In this document: one piece after another, positions 8,655 through 16,327 of the stretch | Position numbering within the stretch: the stretch's first letter is position 1 | How the letters are laid out: each line of letters begins with the position of its first letter | NCBI RefSeq assembly: GCF_013409305.1 | Contig: NZ_JACBZJ010000001.1 | Location: 1,426,001 to 1,490,000, forward strand | Direction of reading: 5' to 3' | Length of the DNA stretch: 64,000 nt | Origin: Cellulomonas soli | Lineage (GTDB): Bacteria > Actinomycetota > Actinomycetes > Actinomycetales > Cellulomonadaceae | The notes under the pieces: model-generated | What the model was told of the DNA's origin: nothing | Databases searched by the model: none | Seen by the model: the letters and a program-made list of their open reading frames with translations, nothing else | Made by a program: the position numbers and the translations under genes

Positions 8655-8686
8655 CGCGCCGCCACCCGAGCAGGGGTGGCGGCGCG
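8655..8686 (+). terminator. Hairpin after metE
   Basis: A 13-base-pair perfect stem, CGCGCCGCCACCC paired with GGGTGGCGGCGCG around a 6-base loop, 22 bases after the metE stop. There is no U tract, which is common for high-GC actinobacterial terminators. It sits just in front of the next gene's promoter. Confidence 0.75.
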
Positions 8687-8704
8687 TCGTCGTACTGTCG
8701 GCAC

Positions 8705-9859
8705 GTGATCGTCGCCCCTGTGCCGAACCCTCTCGACGCGCTCGACCTGGCCACGCTGCGCACCCGCACCTCGGTGAAGTGGCGTGAGTACCCGCCGGAC
8801 GTGCTGCCCGCCTGGGTCGCCGAGATGGACGTGACCCCGCCGCAGCAGGTGATCGAGGCCGTCACCGCGGCGCTCGTCGCCGGCGACACCGGCTACCCGC
8901 ACGGCACGGCCACCGCCGAGGCCTTCGCCGGGTTCGCCGCCGACCGGTGGGACTGGAGCGTCGACGTGCCCGCCGTGCGCCCCGTGCCGGACGTGATGGT
9001 CGGCGCCACCGAGGTCCTGCGGCTGCACCTGCGGGCCGGCGACACGGTGGTCATCAGCCCGCCCGTGTACCCGCCGTTCACCGCGTTCGGCCGTGCCGCC
9101 GGGTTCCTCGTCGAGGCCGCGCACCTCGGCCCCGACGGGCGGCTCGACCTCGTCGCGCTCGACGCCGCGTTCACCCGCGCCCGCAGCGGCGGGCGACGCG
9201 CCGCATACCTGCTGTGCAACCCGCACAACCCCACGGGCACGGCGCCCACGCGCGAGGAGCTCGCCGCCCTCGGCGACCTCACTCGCGCGCACGGCGTCCG
9301 CATCGTCTCCGACGAGATCCACGGACCCCTCACCCGCCCCGGCACCGGCTACGTCCCCGCCGTGACCGTCGTCCCCGACGCCATCGCCCTCGTGTCGGCC
9401 TCCAAGGCGTTCAACCTCGCCGGCCTCAAAGCCGCTCTCGCCGTCCCCGGCCCCGACGCCGTCGACGACCTCGCCCGCCTGCCCGAGACGGTCGGCGACG
9501 GGGTCAGCCATCTGGCCCTTGTCGCCCAGACGGCCGCCCTCCGGCACGGCGGCCCGTGGCTCGACGCCCTGCGCGACGGCATCGAGCGCAACAAGCGCGC
9601 GTTCGCCGCCGACCTCGCCGACCGCGTCCCCGACGCCCGTTGGCAGCCGACCGAGGCCACCTACTTCGCGTGGGTCGACCTGCGCGACGCCGGCCTGGGT
9701 GACGACCCGGCGCACGCCCTGCTGCACCGCGGCCGGCTCGCGGTGAACCCTGGCCGCACGTTCGACGACGCCAGCCCGACGCACGTGCGCATCAACCTGG
9801 CGACGAACCGGGACGTCCTGCGCGAGATCGTCAACCGGATCGTCGCCTCTCGCACCTGA
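8705..9859 (+). CDS. PatB/MalY-type PLP-dependent C-S lyase (cystathionine beta-lyase class)
   Basis: 384 residues, fold-type I aminotransferase family. It opens with the PatB/MalY pattern RTSVKWREYPPDVLPAWVAEMD. Further motifs are NPHNPTG, the VSDEIHG aspartate region and the PLP-binding lysine in VSASKAFNLAG (about residue 234). Enzymes of this subfamily cleave cystathionine or related thioethers to homocysteine, pyruvate and ammonia, which would feed MetE upstream. GTG 8705 lies six bases after a TACTGT -10 hexamer, suggesting a leaderless transcript of its own. Substrate specificity cannot be read from the sequence. Confidence 0.88.
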   Translation: MIVAPVPNPLDALDLATLRTRTSVKWREYPPDVLPAWVAEMDVTPPQQVIEAVTAALVAGDTGYPHGTATAEAFAGFAADRWDWSVDVPAVRPVPDVMVGATEVLRLHLRAGDTVVISPPVYPPFTAFGRAAGFLVEAAHLGPDGRLDLVALDAAFTRARSGGRRAAYLLCNPHNPTGTAPTREELAALGDLTRAHGVRIVSDEIHGPLTRPGTGYVPAVTVVPDAIALVSASKAFNLAGLKAALAVPGPDAVDDLARLPETVGDGVSHLALVAQTAALRHGGPWLDALRDGIERNKRAFAADLADRVPDARWQPTEATYFAWVDLRDAGLGDDPAHALLHRGRLAVNPGRTFDDASPTHVRINLATNRDVLREIVNRIVASRT

Positions 9860-9900
9860 CACCACCTGGTAGCAATCGGTAGCATCGCGAGATGGCTACC
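9856..9900 (+). promoter_or_regulatory. Promoter and operator candidate of the RHH/Doc module
   Basis: CTGACA (9856-9861) and TAGCAT (9880-9885) form a near-consensus promoter with an 18-base spacer; the ATG follows six bases later. GGTAGCA occurs twice in direct orientation (from 9868 and 9879), and GGCTACC just inside the gene is an inverted half-site. These are plausible binding sites for the RHH antitoxin. Confidence 0.55.
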
Positions 9901-10086
9901 ACGCTGCGCCTGCCGCCCGAGCTGCAGGCACGCCTCAAGGAGACCGCTGCACGCGAGCACCGGTCTGAGCACGCGGTGATCGTCGAGGCGATCGAGCGCT
10001 ACACCGCGGACCGCGACCGACGGCGTGACATCGCCCTCGCCCGCGTCCTCGAGCGGGACCAGGCGATCCTGGACGCCCTCGCGTGA
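9892..10086 (+). CDS. Ribbon-helix-helix antitoxin
   Basis: 64 residues. The start TTLRLPPELQARLKETAARE followed by EHAVIVEAIERY is a classic RHH DNA-binding module (beta strand, helix, helix); the charged C-terminal 20 residues (RDRRRDIALARVLERDQ) would be the toxin-neutralising tail. It is paired with a Doc-type toxin whose start overlaps its stop by four bases (GTGA), so translation is coupled. RHH antitoxins repress their own operon, and repeated GGTAGCA motifs cover the promoter. Confidence 0.88.
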   Translation: MATTLRLPPELQARLKETAAREHRSEHAVIVEAIERYTADRDRRRDIALARVLERDQAILDALA

Positions 10087-10469
10087 ACCTGACGTACCTC
10101 GAGCTGCACGACCTGCTGCTCTTCGGTCGCGCGTTCCTGGGCCACGACCCCGAGGTGCGCGACTTCGGACTGCTCGAAGCCGCGCTCGCCCGGCCGCGAG
10201 CCACCGTCTTCGGCGACGACGCGTACCCACGCCTCGAGGAGAAGGGCGCAGCGCTGCTCCTGTCACTCGTCGGCAACCACGCGCTCATCGACGGCAACAA
10301 ACGCCTCGGGTGGGTCTCGACCCTGGTGTTCCTCGAGCTCAACGGCATCGTCGTCGAGGCGCCGCCTGCCGAGGCCGTCGCACTCGTGCTCGCGGTGGCC
10401 GCCGGTGAGGTCGCCGACGTCGCGACGGTCGCGGCGCTCCTGCGCGGGTGGGGCCGCCCGCTCGGCTGA
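10083..10469 (+). CDS. doc: Doc-type toxin (Fic/Doc family)
   Basis: 128 residues, the length of phage P1 Doc. The catalytic motif reads HALIDGNKR with His at residue 66, matching the Doc consensus in which the invariant Phe or Ile is followed by DGNKR. Doc toxins phosphorylate elongation factor Tu and stop translation. The N-terminal LELHDLLLFGRAFLG and the DYGLLEAAL-like segment DFGLLEAALARPRA are also family-typical. All key residues are present, so it appears active. It is translated from GTG 10083 overlapping the antitoxin stop. Confidence 0.92.
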   Translation: MNLTYLELHDLLLFGRAFLGHDPEVRDFGLLEAALARPRATVFGDDAYPRLEEKGAALLLSLVGNHALIDGNKRLGWVSTLVFLELNGIVVEAPPAEAVALVLAVAAGEVADVATVAALLRGWGRPLG

Positions 10470-10556
10470 CGGCAGGTTCACCGCGGGGAAACACCGGGGT
10501 CGTACGGTGACGCTCCCTGACGGGACCCGACCCGGGCGTGGCGGAGGTGAGCTGTC

Positions 10557-11369
10557 GTGACGAGCGTGGACGCCCTGACCGAGCGGTTGCGCGCCGTGGT
10601 CGCCGAGCATGCCGCGGACGGCGTCGAGAAGCTGCCGTCGGAACGTGAGCTGGCCGCGCGTCTGGGGGTGTCCCGGGGCACGCTGCGGCTCGGGATCGCC
10701 CGGCTGGAGCACGAGGGCCTGGTGTTCCGCTCGCTCGGGCGCACGGGTGGTACCCACCTGCGCCGGGTCGCGGAGGCCGCGCCGATCCACGCACCCCTCT
10801 TCGACCTGCGCACCGACCGGCTCGTGCGGGACCTCGACCACGAACCCGGTGAACCACGGCTGGTGGGCGAGGACGGCCTGGTCGTCCGCACCCAGGTGCT
10901 GGCAGCCGGCGTCGAGCTCCCCGGGGCCACGGTCGCCGGGCTGCTCGGGATCGGGCCGACGGCGCCCGTGGTGTCGCTGCTGCGGCTCCGCTCGACGGGC
11001 GGGTCGCCCTGGTCGTTGGAGCGGATGTACCTGTCGGCCGCACGCTTCCCGGACCTGCTCGACGACGACCTCGTCGACGGCGGCAGCGACCTCGACGCTC
11101 TCGCGTCGGTGCACGCGACGCTCGAGCGCCGCTACGGCGTGCGCCCGGACCGGTTCGAGGAGCACCTCGACGTCACCACGGCGGACGCACGGGTCTCGGG
11201 CCTGCTCGGCGTGCGCGCGGGTTCACCGCTGTACGCGCTGCGCCGGGTCTCCTGGGACGCGGACGGTGTCGCCATCGAGACGTCGGTCGACCTGTTCCGC
11301 ACGGACCGCACGCAGCTGAGGTTCGGCGCCACACGTGCGCCGTCCCCGGCCGCGACGCTCACCGGGTAG
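10557..11369 (+). CDS. GntR family regulator with UTRA domain
   Basis: 270 residues. The N-terminal winged helix-turn-helix carries LPSERELAARLGVSRGTLRL (about residues 23-42), and the C-terminal two-thirds is a UTRA (HutC-like) ligand-binding domain ending with SPLYALRRVSWDADGVAIE. Such regulators respond to sugars or amino-acid derivatives. No metabolic genes flank it: toxin-antitoxin genes lie upstream and a convergent hypothetical gene overlaps its last 11 bases, so no target is suggested. GGAGGTGAG precedes GTG 10557 at proper distance. Confidence 0.9.
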   Translation: MTSVDALTERLRAVVAEHAADGVEKLPSERELAARLGVSRGTLRLGIARLEHEGLVFRSLGRTGGTHLRRVAEAAPIHAPLFDLRTDRLVRDLDHEPGEPRLVGEDGLVVRTQVLAAGVELPGATVAGLLGIGPTAPVVSLLRLRSTGGSPWSLERMYLSAARFPDLLDDDLVDGGSDLDALASVHATLERRYGVRPDRFEEHLDVTTADARVSGLLGVRAGSPLYALRRVSWDADGVAIETSVDLFRTDRTQLRFGATRAPSPAATLTG

Positions 11370-12231
11370 CGTCCGCACCCGGCCGGGGTGGCATCGGGAA
11401 CCGCACACCGGAACCCCAACCGACCTCCCACCCGAGGCTCTCCTCGAACCAGTCGGCGAAGGCGACGGGCAGCCGGTTCTGCTGCTCGACGAGCCCGAGG
11501 AGCTCCGCGAACCACCCGGCGTAGGCCCAGTCGCGCTCGGGGCGGGCCAGGTGCGGGCGCGCCGCGAGGACGGCGTCGGCCACCTGGTCGGGGCTGGTCG
11601 CCGCCGTGACGGCGATGCCGGCGAAGTCGGCGCCGTCTCCGGTGGTGTAGTCGAGGGTGGCTCTCCTGTCCTGCGGGAACCCGGCCCCGCTCTCCCCGAG
11701 GTTGGTCGCGTGCGTCAGGTTGAGCCGCCAGTACATGCCGGACGGACTCATGCCCGGCATGATGCGCACCTGCTGGTGCCCGCGCCGGTGCAGCGCGGCG
11801 ACGCCCTGCAGGATGCGCAGCGGCACGACCAGGGGGCCGTCGAGCTCCTGCGGCGGCCCGAACGGACGCGCGGTGTACAGGTAGAAGCCAGGCACGACCC
11901 GTGGCGGCGTGCCGAACGCGACCTGGCACTGGATGCCGCGGCGACTGGGCACCACCCACAACCGGGTGCCCGCGTCGGTGTCGGCGAGAAACTCCTCGAC
12001 ACCGGCTCGTGACGTGTCGCCGGCGAGCAGGCACTCGACGCCGCCGATCGTGACGCTCACGTAGCCGCTGCGGGAGTCCGTCCCGCCGGAGACGGTCGGT
12101 TCGCCGGTCGAGGCGAGCCAGTCGCGGAGCAGCAGGCGGAGCTCGGCCAGGTTCGCGCAGCGATGACCTCGGGAGATGGGGGGCACCGCGCCATGATCGC
12201 GCGTGCCGGACCCTGCGGACGCATGGCTCAC
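11359..12231 (-). CDS. Hypothetical protein
   Basis: 290 residues, soluble, no signal peptide. I do not recognise the family. It contains a central stretch TARPFGPPQELDGPLVVPLR, a GHQQVRIMPGMSPSGMYWRL segment, and Trp-rich C-terminal helices (WAYAGWFAELLGL, ADWFEESLGWEVGWG). Codon use looks native. Its 3' end overlaps the convergent GntR gene by 11 bases. The start at 12231 is the first in-frame option; a start further in is possible. It follows the hsp20 hairpin and is probably transcribed separately. Confidence 0.7.
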   Translation of the reverse strand: MSHASAGSGTRDHGAVPPISRGHRCANLAELRLLLRDWLASTGEPTVSGGTDSRSGYVSVTIGGVECLLAGDTSRAGVEEFLADTDAGTRLWVVPSRRGIQCQVAFGTPPRVVPGFYLYTARPFGPPQELDGPLVVPLRILQGVAALHRRGHQQVRIMPGMSPSGMYWRLNLTHATNLGESGAGFPQDRRATLDYTTGDGADFAGIAVTAATSPDQVADAVLAARPHLARPERDWAYAGWFAELLGLVEQQNRLPVAFADWFEESLGWEVGWGSGVRFPMPPRPGADATR

Positions 12232-12236
12232 CGGGT

Positions 12237-12277
12237 AGGACGACGCCCCCGTGTTCGCTCCCCGGGGGCGTCGTCCT
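12237..12277 (-). terminator. Hairpin downstream of hsp20
   Basis: A 14-base-pair stem, AGGACGACGCCCCC at 12237-12250 with GGGGGCGTCGTCCT at 12264-12277, directly after the hsp20 stop at 12292 (minus strand). It separates hsp20 from the hypothetical gene starting at 12231. Confidence 0.75.
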
Positions 12278-12291
12278 GCTGCGTGCGGCGG

Positions 12292-12729
12292 TCAGGCCTT
12301 CGCGTGCGTGGCCTCGATCGTCGCGGCGTGCTCGCCGTGCTGCACCTCGATGCGTCGCGGCTTGGCCTCCTCGGCCACCGGGATCGTCAGCGTGAGCACG
12401 CCGTCGGTGTACGTGGCGGCCATGGCGTCGAGCGCGAGACCGCGGCCGACGGTGAACTGCCGGGCGTAGGTGCCGGACGGGCGCTCCTTGGCGAGCCACT
12501 GCACGTCCTGCTCGGTGCGCGGCGTGCGCTGCGCACGGATGGTCAGCGTGCGGTCCTCCACGTTGACGTCGATCGTGCCGGGGTCCACGCCCGGCAGGTC
12601 GACGTTGAGCACGTAGTGGTCACCGGAGCGGAACAGGTCCATCGGCATGATGGCCGATGCGCGGTCCGACGCGAGCATCTGGCCGAACAGCCGGTCCATC
12701 TCCTGGAACGGGTCGTAACGGGTAGCCAT
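12292..12729 (-). CDS. hsp20: Hsp20/alpha-crystallin small heat shock protein
   Basis: 145 residues. A short N-terminal arm with RYDPFQEMDRLFGQML is followed by the alpha-crystallin domain (about residues 35-125), with LNVDLPGVDPGTIDVNVEDR and the end motif GVLTLTIPV. These oligomeric chaperones hold unfolding proteins for refolding by DnaK/ClpB. ATG 12729 has a strong GAGGAGGTG ribosome-binding site. A CIRCE element lies about 90 bases upstream, indicating HrcA repression, and the gene has its own hairpin terminator. Confidence 0.95.
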   Translation of the reverse strand: MATRYDPFQEMDRLFGQMLASDRASAIMPMDLFRSGDHYVLNVDLPGVDPGTIDVNVEDRTLTIRAQRTPRTEQDVQWLAKERPSGTYARQFTVGRGLALDAMAATYTDGVLTLTIPVAEEAKPRRIEVQHGEHAATIEATHAKA

Positions 12730-12820
12730 GTGCCTCACCTCCTCGACAGCAGGCTCCGGACCTCCCGGAGCCGTGGCATCGCCGGTGGCTCCTTGCCACC
12801 AGGTGGCTACGGCTTCCGTT

Positions 12821-12847
12821 TTAGCACTCTCCACCGGAGAGTGCCAG
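12821..12847 (-). promoter_or_regulatory. CIRCE element (HrcA operator)
   Basis: TTAGCACTC, nine bases, then GAGTGCCAG: the left half is a perfect match to the CIRCE consensus and the right half matches 7 of 9 positions. The inner spacer is itself complementary, extending the inverted repeat to GCACTCTCC/GGAGAGTGC. It lies upstream of hsp20 only. Confidence 0.88.
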
Positions 12848-12858
12848 CCTCGAGACGG

Positions 12859-12879
12859 CCGTTCTCCTACGGAGAACGG
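12859..12879 (-). terminator. Hairpin after mutT
   Basis: Perfect inverted repeat CCGTTCTCC - TAC - GGAGAACGG, beginning 8 bases after the mutT stop at 12887 on the minus strand and just before the CIRCE element. A terminator is the simplest reading; an operator role for hsp20 is possible. Confidence 0.6.
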
Positions 12880-12886
12880 ACCTGTG

Positions 12887-13336
12887 TCAGACCGATCGGT
12901 CCTCGCTGGTCACGGCCTCGCCCGCGGTCGATGCGACGAGCGCGTCGACGATCCGCACGTCCGCGTCGAGCCACGGCACGTCCGCCCACTGGCCCACCGG
13001 GAGCCAGCGGATCTCGTCGTGCTCGACGAGCGGCTCGGGCGTCCCGCTGACGATCTCCGCGAGCCACAGCCGCATCACGTAGGCGTCGGAGATCCGCCAG
13101 GCACCGTCGTCCGGCCCGACCAGCTCGGCCCCCAGGCCGACCCGCACGCCCAGCTCCTCGCGCAGCTCGCGGTGCAACGCCTGCTCCGGGGACTCCCCCG
13201 CGTCGACCTTGCCGCCCGGGAACTCCCACCGGCCGGCGAGGCTGGCCGGGGTGGCCCGCCTGGCGGCGAGCAGCTCACGGGGGTCGTCGAGGTCGTCGAC
13301 GATCGCGGCTGCGACGACGAGCACGGGGGAAGCCAT
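12887..13336 (-). CDS. NUDIX hydrolase, MutT-like (8-oxo-dGTP diphosphatase class)
   Basis: 149 residues with a complete Nudix box: GGKVDAGESPEQALHRELRE followed by ELG (about residues 41-63), preceded by AGRWEFPGG as in MutT. MutT enzymes hydrolyse oxidised nucleotides such as 8-oxo-dGTP to prevent mispairing. The VEHDEIRWLP segment after the box is also MutT-like. ATG 13336 is the natural start because the conserved first strand VLVVAAAIV follows at once. It is the last gene before a hairpin. Exact substrate is not certain. Confidence 0.88.
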   Translation of the reverse strand: MASPVLVVAAAIVDDLDDPRELLAARRATPASLAGRWEFPGGKVDAGESPEQALHRELREELGVRVGLGAELVGPDDGAWRISDAYVMRLWLAEIVSGTPEPLVEHDEIRWLPVGQWADVPWLDADVRIVDALVASTAGEAVTSEDRSV

Positions 13337-13416
13337 GGCCGGAGTCTGCCAGCAGCACGTGACGCGCACGTCGCGAGCAGGCGTCCGCCGTGTCACAGGA
13401 ACGACCCGGCAACCGC

Positions 13417-14586
13417 TCAGGCCGCGCCGTCGCCGATCAGCAGCAGGCCGACCAGACCCGTACCGGTGACCAGGAGGGTCGCGATCGCGCCGAGCAGCAG
13501 CGGGCGTCCGCCACCGCGCACGAGCCGCCCGATCCGCACCTGCGTGCCGAGAGCCGCGAGCGAGGCGGTGAGCGCGACGGTCGTGGCGACGTCGGCCGCG
13601 CCGAGCACGGCGGCGGGCAGCACCCCGGTGCTGCGGACGCCGACGAGCACGACGAACGCCACGACGAACGGCGGCACCCAGGCCGGACGCCGCCCGACGG
13701 CGACGGGTGCGCCGCGCCGCCGGACCGCGCCCGCACCGGCGACGAGCGGGGCGAGGAGCACGACGCGGGCCAGCTTGGCGACGACGGCGACGGTCAGGGC
13801 TGCGGCCGACACGGTCGCTCCCGCGGCGACGACCTGCGCGACCTCGTGCACGGAGATGCCGATCCACAGCCCGGCCGTCCGGTCGGGCAGCGCGAGCACG
13901 TGCGCGAGGAGGGGCAGGGCGACGAGGGCCAGGCTGCCGTACAGGGTCACGAGCGCGACGGCCAGCGCCACGTCGTCGTCCACACGCGAGCCGGCCGCTT
14001 CCGGTGCGGAGCCGTCGGGGGCCACGGCACCCGTGGGCCCGCGACCTCCGCGCAGCACCGTGCTCATCCCGGCGACCGCGGCGGCGCCGCAGATCGAGAA
14101 GCCGGTGGCCACGAGCAGCCGCAGGTCCCTCGGCACGCGCAGCAGGTGGCCGGCGCCCAGCGTCCCGCCGAACGTCACGGCCACCGTCACGACGAGCACG
14201 CCGAGCTCGGCCGGTCCGACCGTCCCGAGGTCGGCGAGCGAGAGCCGCAGACCGAGGACGGCGACCGCGAGGCGCAGCAGACGGCTCGAGCACCACCGCA
14301 GCGCATTGTCGGCCGCGGCCGGCACGAGCCCGACCGACCGGACCAGAATCCCGAGCCCGAGGGCGACGAGGAGCGTCGGTGCCCCGGGTGCGGCGACGCC
14401 GACCACCCGCGCCGCGACCCCCACCAGCAGCACGACGACGAGTACGACGACGGCCGTGACACGTGCGCGGGCCGGGCGGACGGACGGCGACGAGGCGGGC
14501 CCACCGGTCGCGTCCGCGGGCGTGCCCTGGGAGTCGGGACCACGCCGGGCGGCGGGGCCGCCGGGGCGGACGGTGGTGCTGGTCAC
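13417..14586 (-). CDS. YeiH/UPF0324 family membrane transporter (putative sulfate exporter family)
   Basis: 389 residues, about ten hydrophobic segments, preceded by a roughly 40-residue Pro/Ser-rich cytoplasmic N-terminus. Family features visible are LGLGILVRSVG, the LLRLAVAVLGLRLSLADL segment, the FSICGAAAVAGM motif and WIGISVHEVAQVVAAG. Members are usually divergent from a LysR regulator, as here (72 bases to the LysR start). Export of sulfite, cysteine or related anions has been proposed for the family; evidence here is only homology and arrangement. Start position within the N-terminal low-complexity region is uncertain. Confidence 0.85.
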   Translation of the reverse strand: MTSTTVRPGGPAARRGPDSQGTPADATGGPASSPSVRPARARVTAVVVLVVVLLVGVAARVVGVAAPGAPTLLVALGLGILVRSVGLVPAAADNALRWCSSRLLRLAVAVLGLRLSLADLGTVGPAELGVLVVTVAVTFGGTLGAGHLLRVPRDLRLLVATGFSICGAAAVAGMSTVLRGGRGPTGAVAPDGSAPEAAGSRVDDDVALAVALVTLYGSLALVALPLLAHVLALPDRTAGLWIGISVHEVAQVVAAGATVSAAALTVAVVAKLARVVLLAPLVAGAGAVRRRGAPVAVGRRPAWVPPFVVAFVVLVGVRSTGVLPAAVLGAADVATTVALTASLAALGTQVRIGRLVRGGGRPLLLGAIATLLVTGTGLVGLLLIGDGAA

Positions 14587-14655
14587 GAGACCAGGCTGCC
14601 GGGGCGCGAGGCCGGGCGGAACGGCGCATCACCTGCAGGGGTCTAGCCTTCGACT

Positions 14656-15570
14656 ATGCCCCCCGGACCGCTCGAACGCGCACCCCTCGCGGCCCTCGAG
14701 GTGTTCGTCGCGGTCGGCGACCACGGCTCGCTGTCAGCAGCCGCACGCGCCCTGGGTGTCGCGCAGCCCTCGGCCAGCGCGGCCCTGCGTCGGCTCGAAC
14801 GGCGCACGGGCGTCGCGCTGGTCACCCGGGCGCCGTCGGGCACGACCCTCACGGACGAGGGCCGCCGGCTCCTGGTGCGCGCCGCTGCGGTGCTGCGGGC
14901 CTCCGACGACTTCGAGGCGGCCGCGTCCGCAGAACGCTCGCAGCACGCCGGGCACCTCGTGGTGGCCGCGAGCATGACCATCGCCGAGCACCTGGCGCCC
15001 CGGTGGATCGCCGAGCGCACGCCCGGTCAGGCCGCCGTCGAGCTGCTCGTCGCGAACTCGCGTGACGTCGCCCGCGCCGTGCTCACCGGTGAGGCCGCGC
15101 TGGGGTTCGTCGAAGGGCCCGACGTCGACGACGCGCTGGCGTCCCGGGTCGTCGGGACCGACGAGCTCGTGGTCGTCGTCGCACCCGAGCATCCGTGGGC
15201 GCGGCGCCGACGGCCGGTCGGTGCGCTCGAGCTGTCCGGGACCGCGCTGGCCGTACGGGAGCTCGGGTCGGGTACACGGTCCACGCTCGAACGCGCCCTG
15301 GCGGCGGCCGGGGCGCCGGCACCGCGCGACATCGCGCAGCTGGGATCGACCGTCGCGGTGAAGAACCTGGTGCGGGCGGGACGGCACGCGGCCGTGCTCT
15401 CGCGGCACGCCGTGCACGAGGAGATCGCGCACGCACAGCTCGTCGCCGTGGAGGTCGACGGGATCGACCTGCGGCGCGAGCTGCGCATGGTGTGGTCACG
15501 AGGCCGGCAGGTGCCGGCTGCGGTCGAGGAGTTCGCCCGGGTGGCCCTGCGGGGGCTCACGGACGACTGA
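14656..15570 (+). CDS. LysR family transcriptional regulator
   Basis: 304 residues. N-terminal winged HTH (ALEVFVAVGDHGSLSAAARA, then AQPSASAALRRLERRTG), followed by the periplasmic-binding-like effector domain beginning near HLVVAASMTIAEHLAPRW. It is divergently oriented to the YeiH transporter and probably controls it. ATG 14656 lies six bases after TAGCCT (14644-14649), so the transcript is probably leaderless. The arrangement matches CysB/CbbR-like regulators next to YeiH in other bacteria. The effector is unknown. Confidence 0.9.
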   Translation: MPPGPLERAPLAALEVFVAVGDHGSLSAAARALGVAQPSASAALRRLERRTGVALVTRAPSGTTLTDEGRRLLVRAAAVLRASDDFEAAASAERSQHAGHLVVAASMTIAEHLAPRWIAERTPGQAAVELLVANSRDVARAVLTGEAALGFVEGPDVDDALASRVVGTDELVVVVAPEHPWARRRRPVGALELSGTALAVRELGSGTRSTLERALAAAGAPAPRDIAQLGSTVAVKNLVRAGRHAAVLSRHAVHEEIAHAQLVAVEVDGIDLRRELRMVWSRGRQVPAAVEEFARVALRGLTDD

Positions 15571-15625
15571 ACGTCATCGTCGCCGAACAGTCGCCCGACA
15601 ACCGCCGGACGCTCGCCGCTCATCT

Positions 15626-15653
15626 GCCGGTCGACGACTCTTCGTCGACCGGC
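15626..15653. terminator. Bidirectional terminator between lysR and the LuxR-type gene
   Basis: Perfect 12-base-pair inverted repeat, GCCGGTCGACGA - CTCT - TCGTCGACCGGC, placed between two convergent genes (stops at 15570 and 15673). It can serve both strands. Confidence 0.8.
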
Positions 15654-15672
15654 GTCGTGCGGACGGACGCGG

Positions 15673-15906
15673 TCAGCGGATGCCGTGGGCCTCGGCCCAG
15701 GCGACCGCCTCGGCGCGCGTGGAGACGCCGATCTTGCGGTAGACGCTACGAACCTGGGACTTGACGGTGTTGCGCGTGACGAAGAGTCGCGTCGCGATCT
15801 CCTCGAGGGTCACGTCCTCGGTCAGCTCCGCCAGCACGACCCGTTCGCGACGGGTGAGACCCTCGTCGAGGGTGCGGATGGTCCTGGTCGTCTCCAGCAT
15901 GCTCAT
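15673..15906 (-). CDS. Standalone LuxR/GerE-type HTH protein
   Basis: 77 residues consisting of little more than a GerE helix-turn-helix: LTRRERVVLAEL, then EEIATRLFVTRNTVKSQVRS and VYRKIGVSTRAEAVAWA. No receiver or ligand domain is present, so it resembles the detached output domain of a LuxR regulator. GGAG lies before ATG 15906 at suitable distance; a second ATG two codons in is possible. It is followed by a strong terminator and preceded by a long intergenic stretch, so it is a single-gene unit. Function beyond DNA binding is not visible. Confidence 0.82.
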   Translation of the reverse strand: MSMLETTRTIRTLDEGLTRRERVVLAELTEDVTLEEIATRLFVTRNTVKSQVRSVYRKIGVSTRAEAVAWAEAHGIR

Positions 15907-16327
15907 GGTCTGTCCTCCGGGTGTCCTGCACGGCCGCCGAATGAAACAGACGCCCGCCGTGGGATGCGTACCGGATGAGAGGGGCGGATCCGCGGTCTAT
16001 GACGCGGTTTCCGTGAACTTCTCGGGCACGTTCCCTTGGCGCTGTTCCTGCCGTACGTCCCACAATGAGGGAGCGGGAGGTTTCCAGATACGTGGCGACG
16101 ATCTCACGCGGACCTTTCACCCGTTCGGGCGAGGGAAACCGCCTAGAAATGTCACGGTGAGATAACGTCCAGGACTCGACTGTGTCACGACATTGGTCGA
16201 CCGGCCAGATCCGGGCGTGTCGCGTGCCACGACCGCCGCGGTCTGGTCCATCATTCGCCCTCCGACGTGGATTGCGAACGTCCTCCCGATCTGTCCGAAC
16301 CTGCAGGCCACCCGCCCGAGGGACGAC
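15907..16327. other. Intergenic stretch of about 420 bases, lower G+C
   Basis: No convincing gene. The DNA is visibly less GC-rich than its surroundings, with segments such as GAAATGTCACGGTGAGATAACG, a CCCGTTCGGG hairpin, and a widely spaced GGTTTCC/GGAAACC inverted repeat (about 16079-16142). It probably holds the promoter of the LuxR-type gene and the 3' untranslated region of gcvH. Confidence 0.6.

Noticed and set aside
6176..9865. A very long minus-strand open frame (over 1200 codons) across metF, metE and the PatB-type gene
   Set aside because: It is exactly antisense to three well-conserved genes and its translation is His/Arg/Gly/Val-rich low complexity; long antisense frames are a by-product of GC-rich third positions.
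16117..16311. A 64-codon minus-strand frame in the gap before gcvH
   Set aside because: No ribosome-binding site and no recognisable composition; regarded as chance in non-coding DNA.
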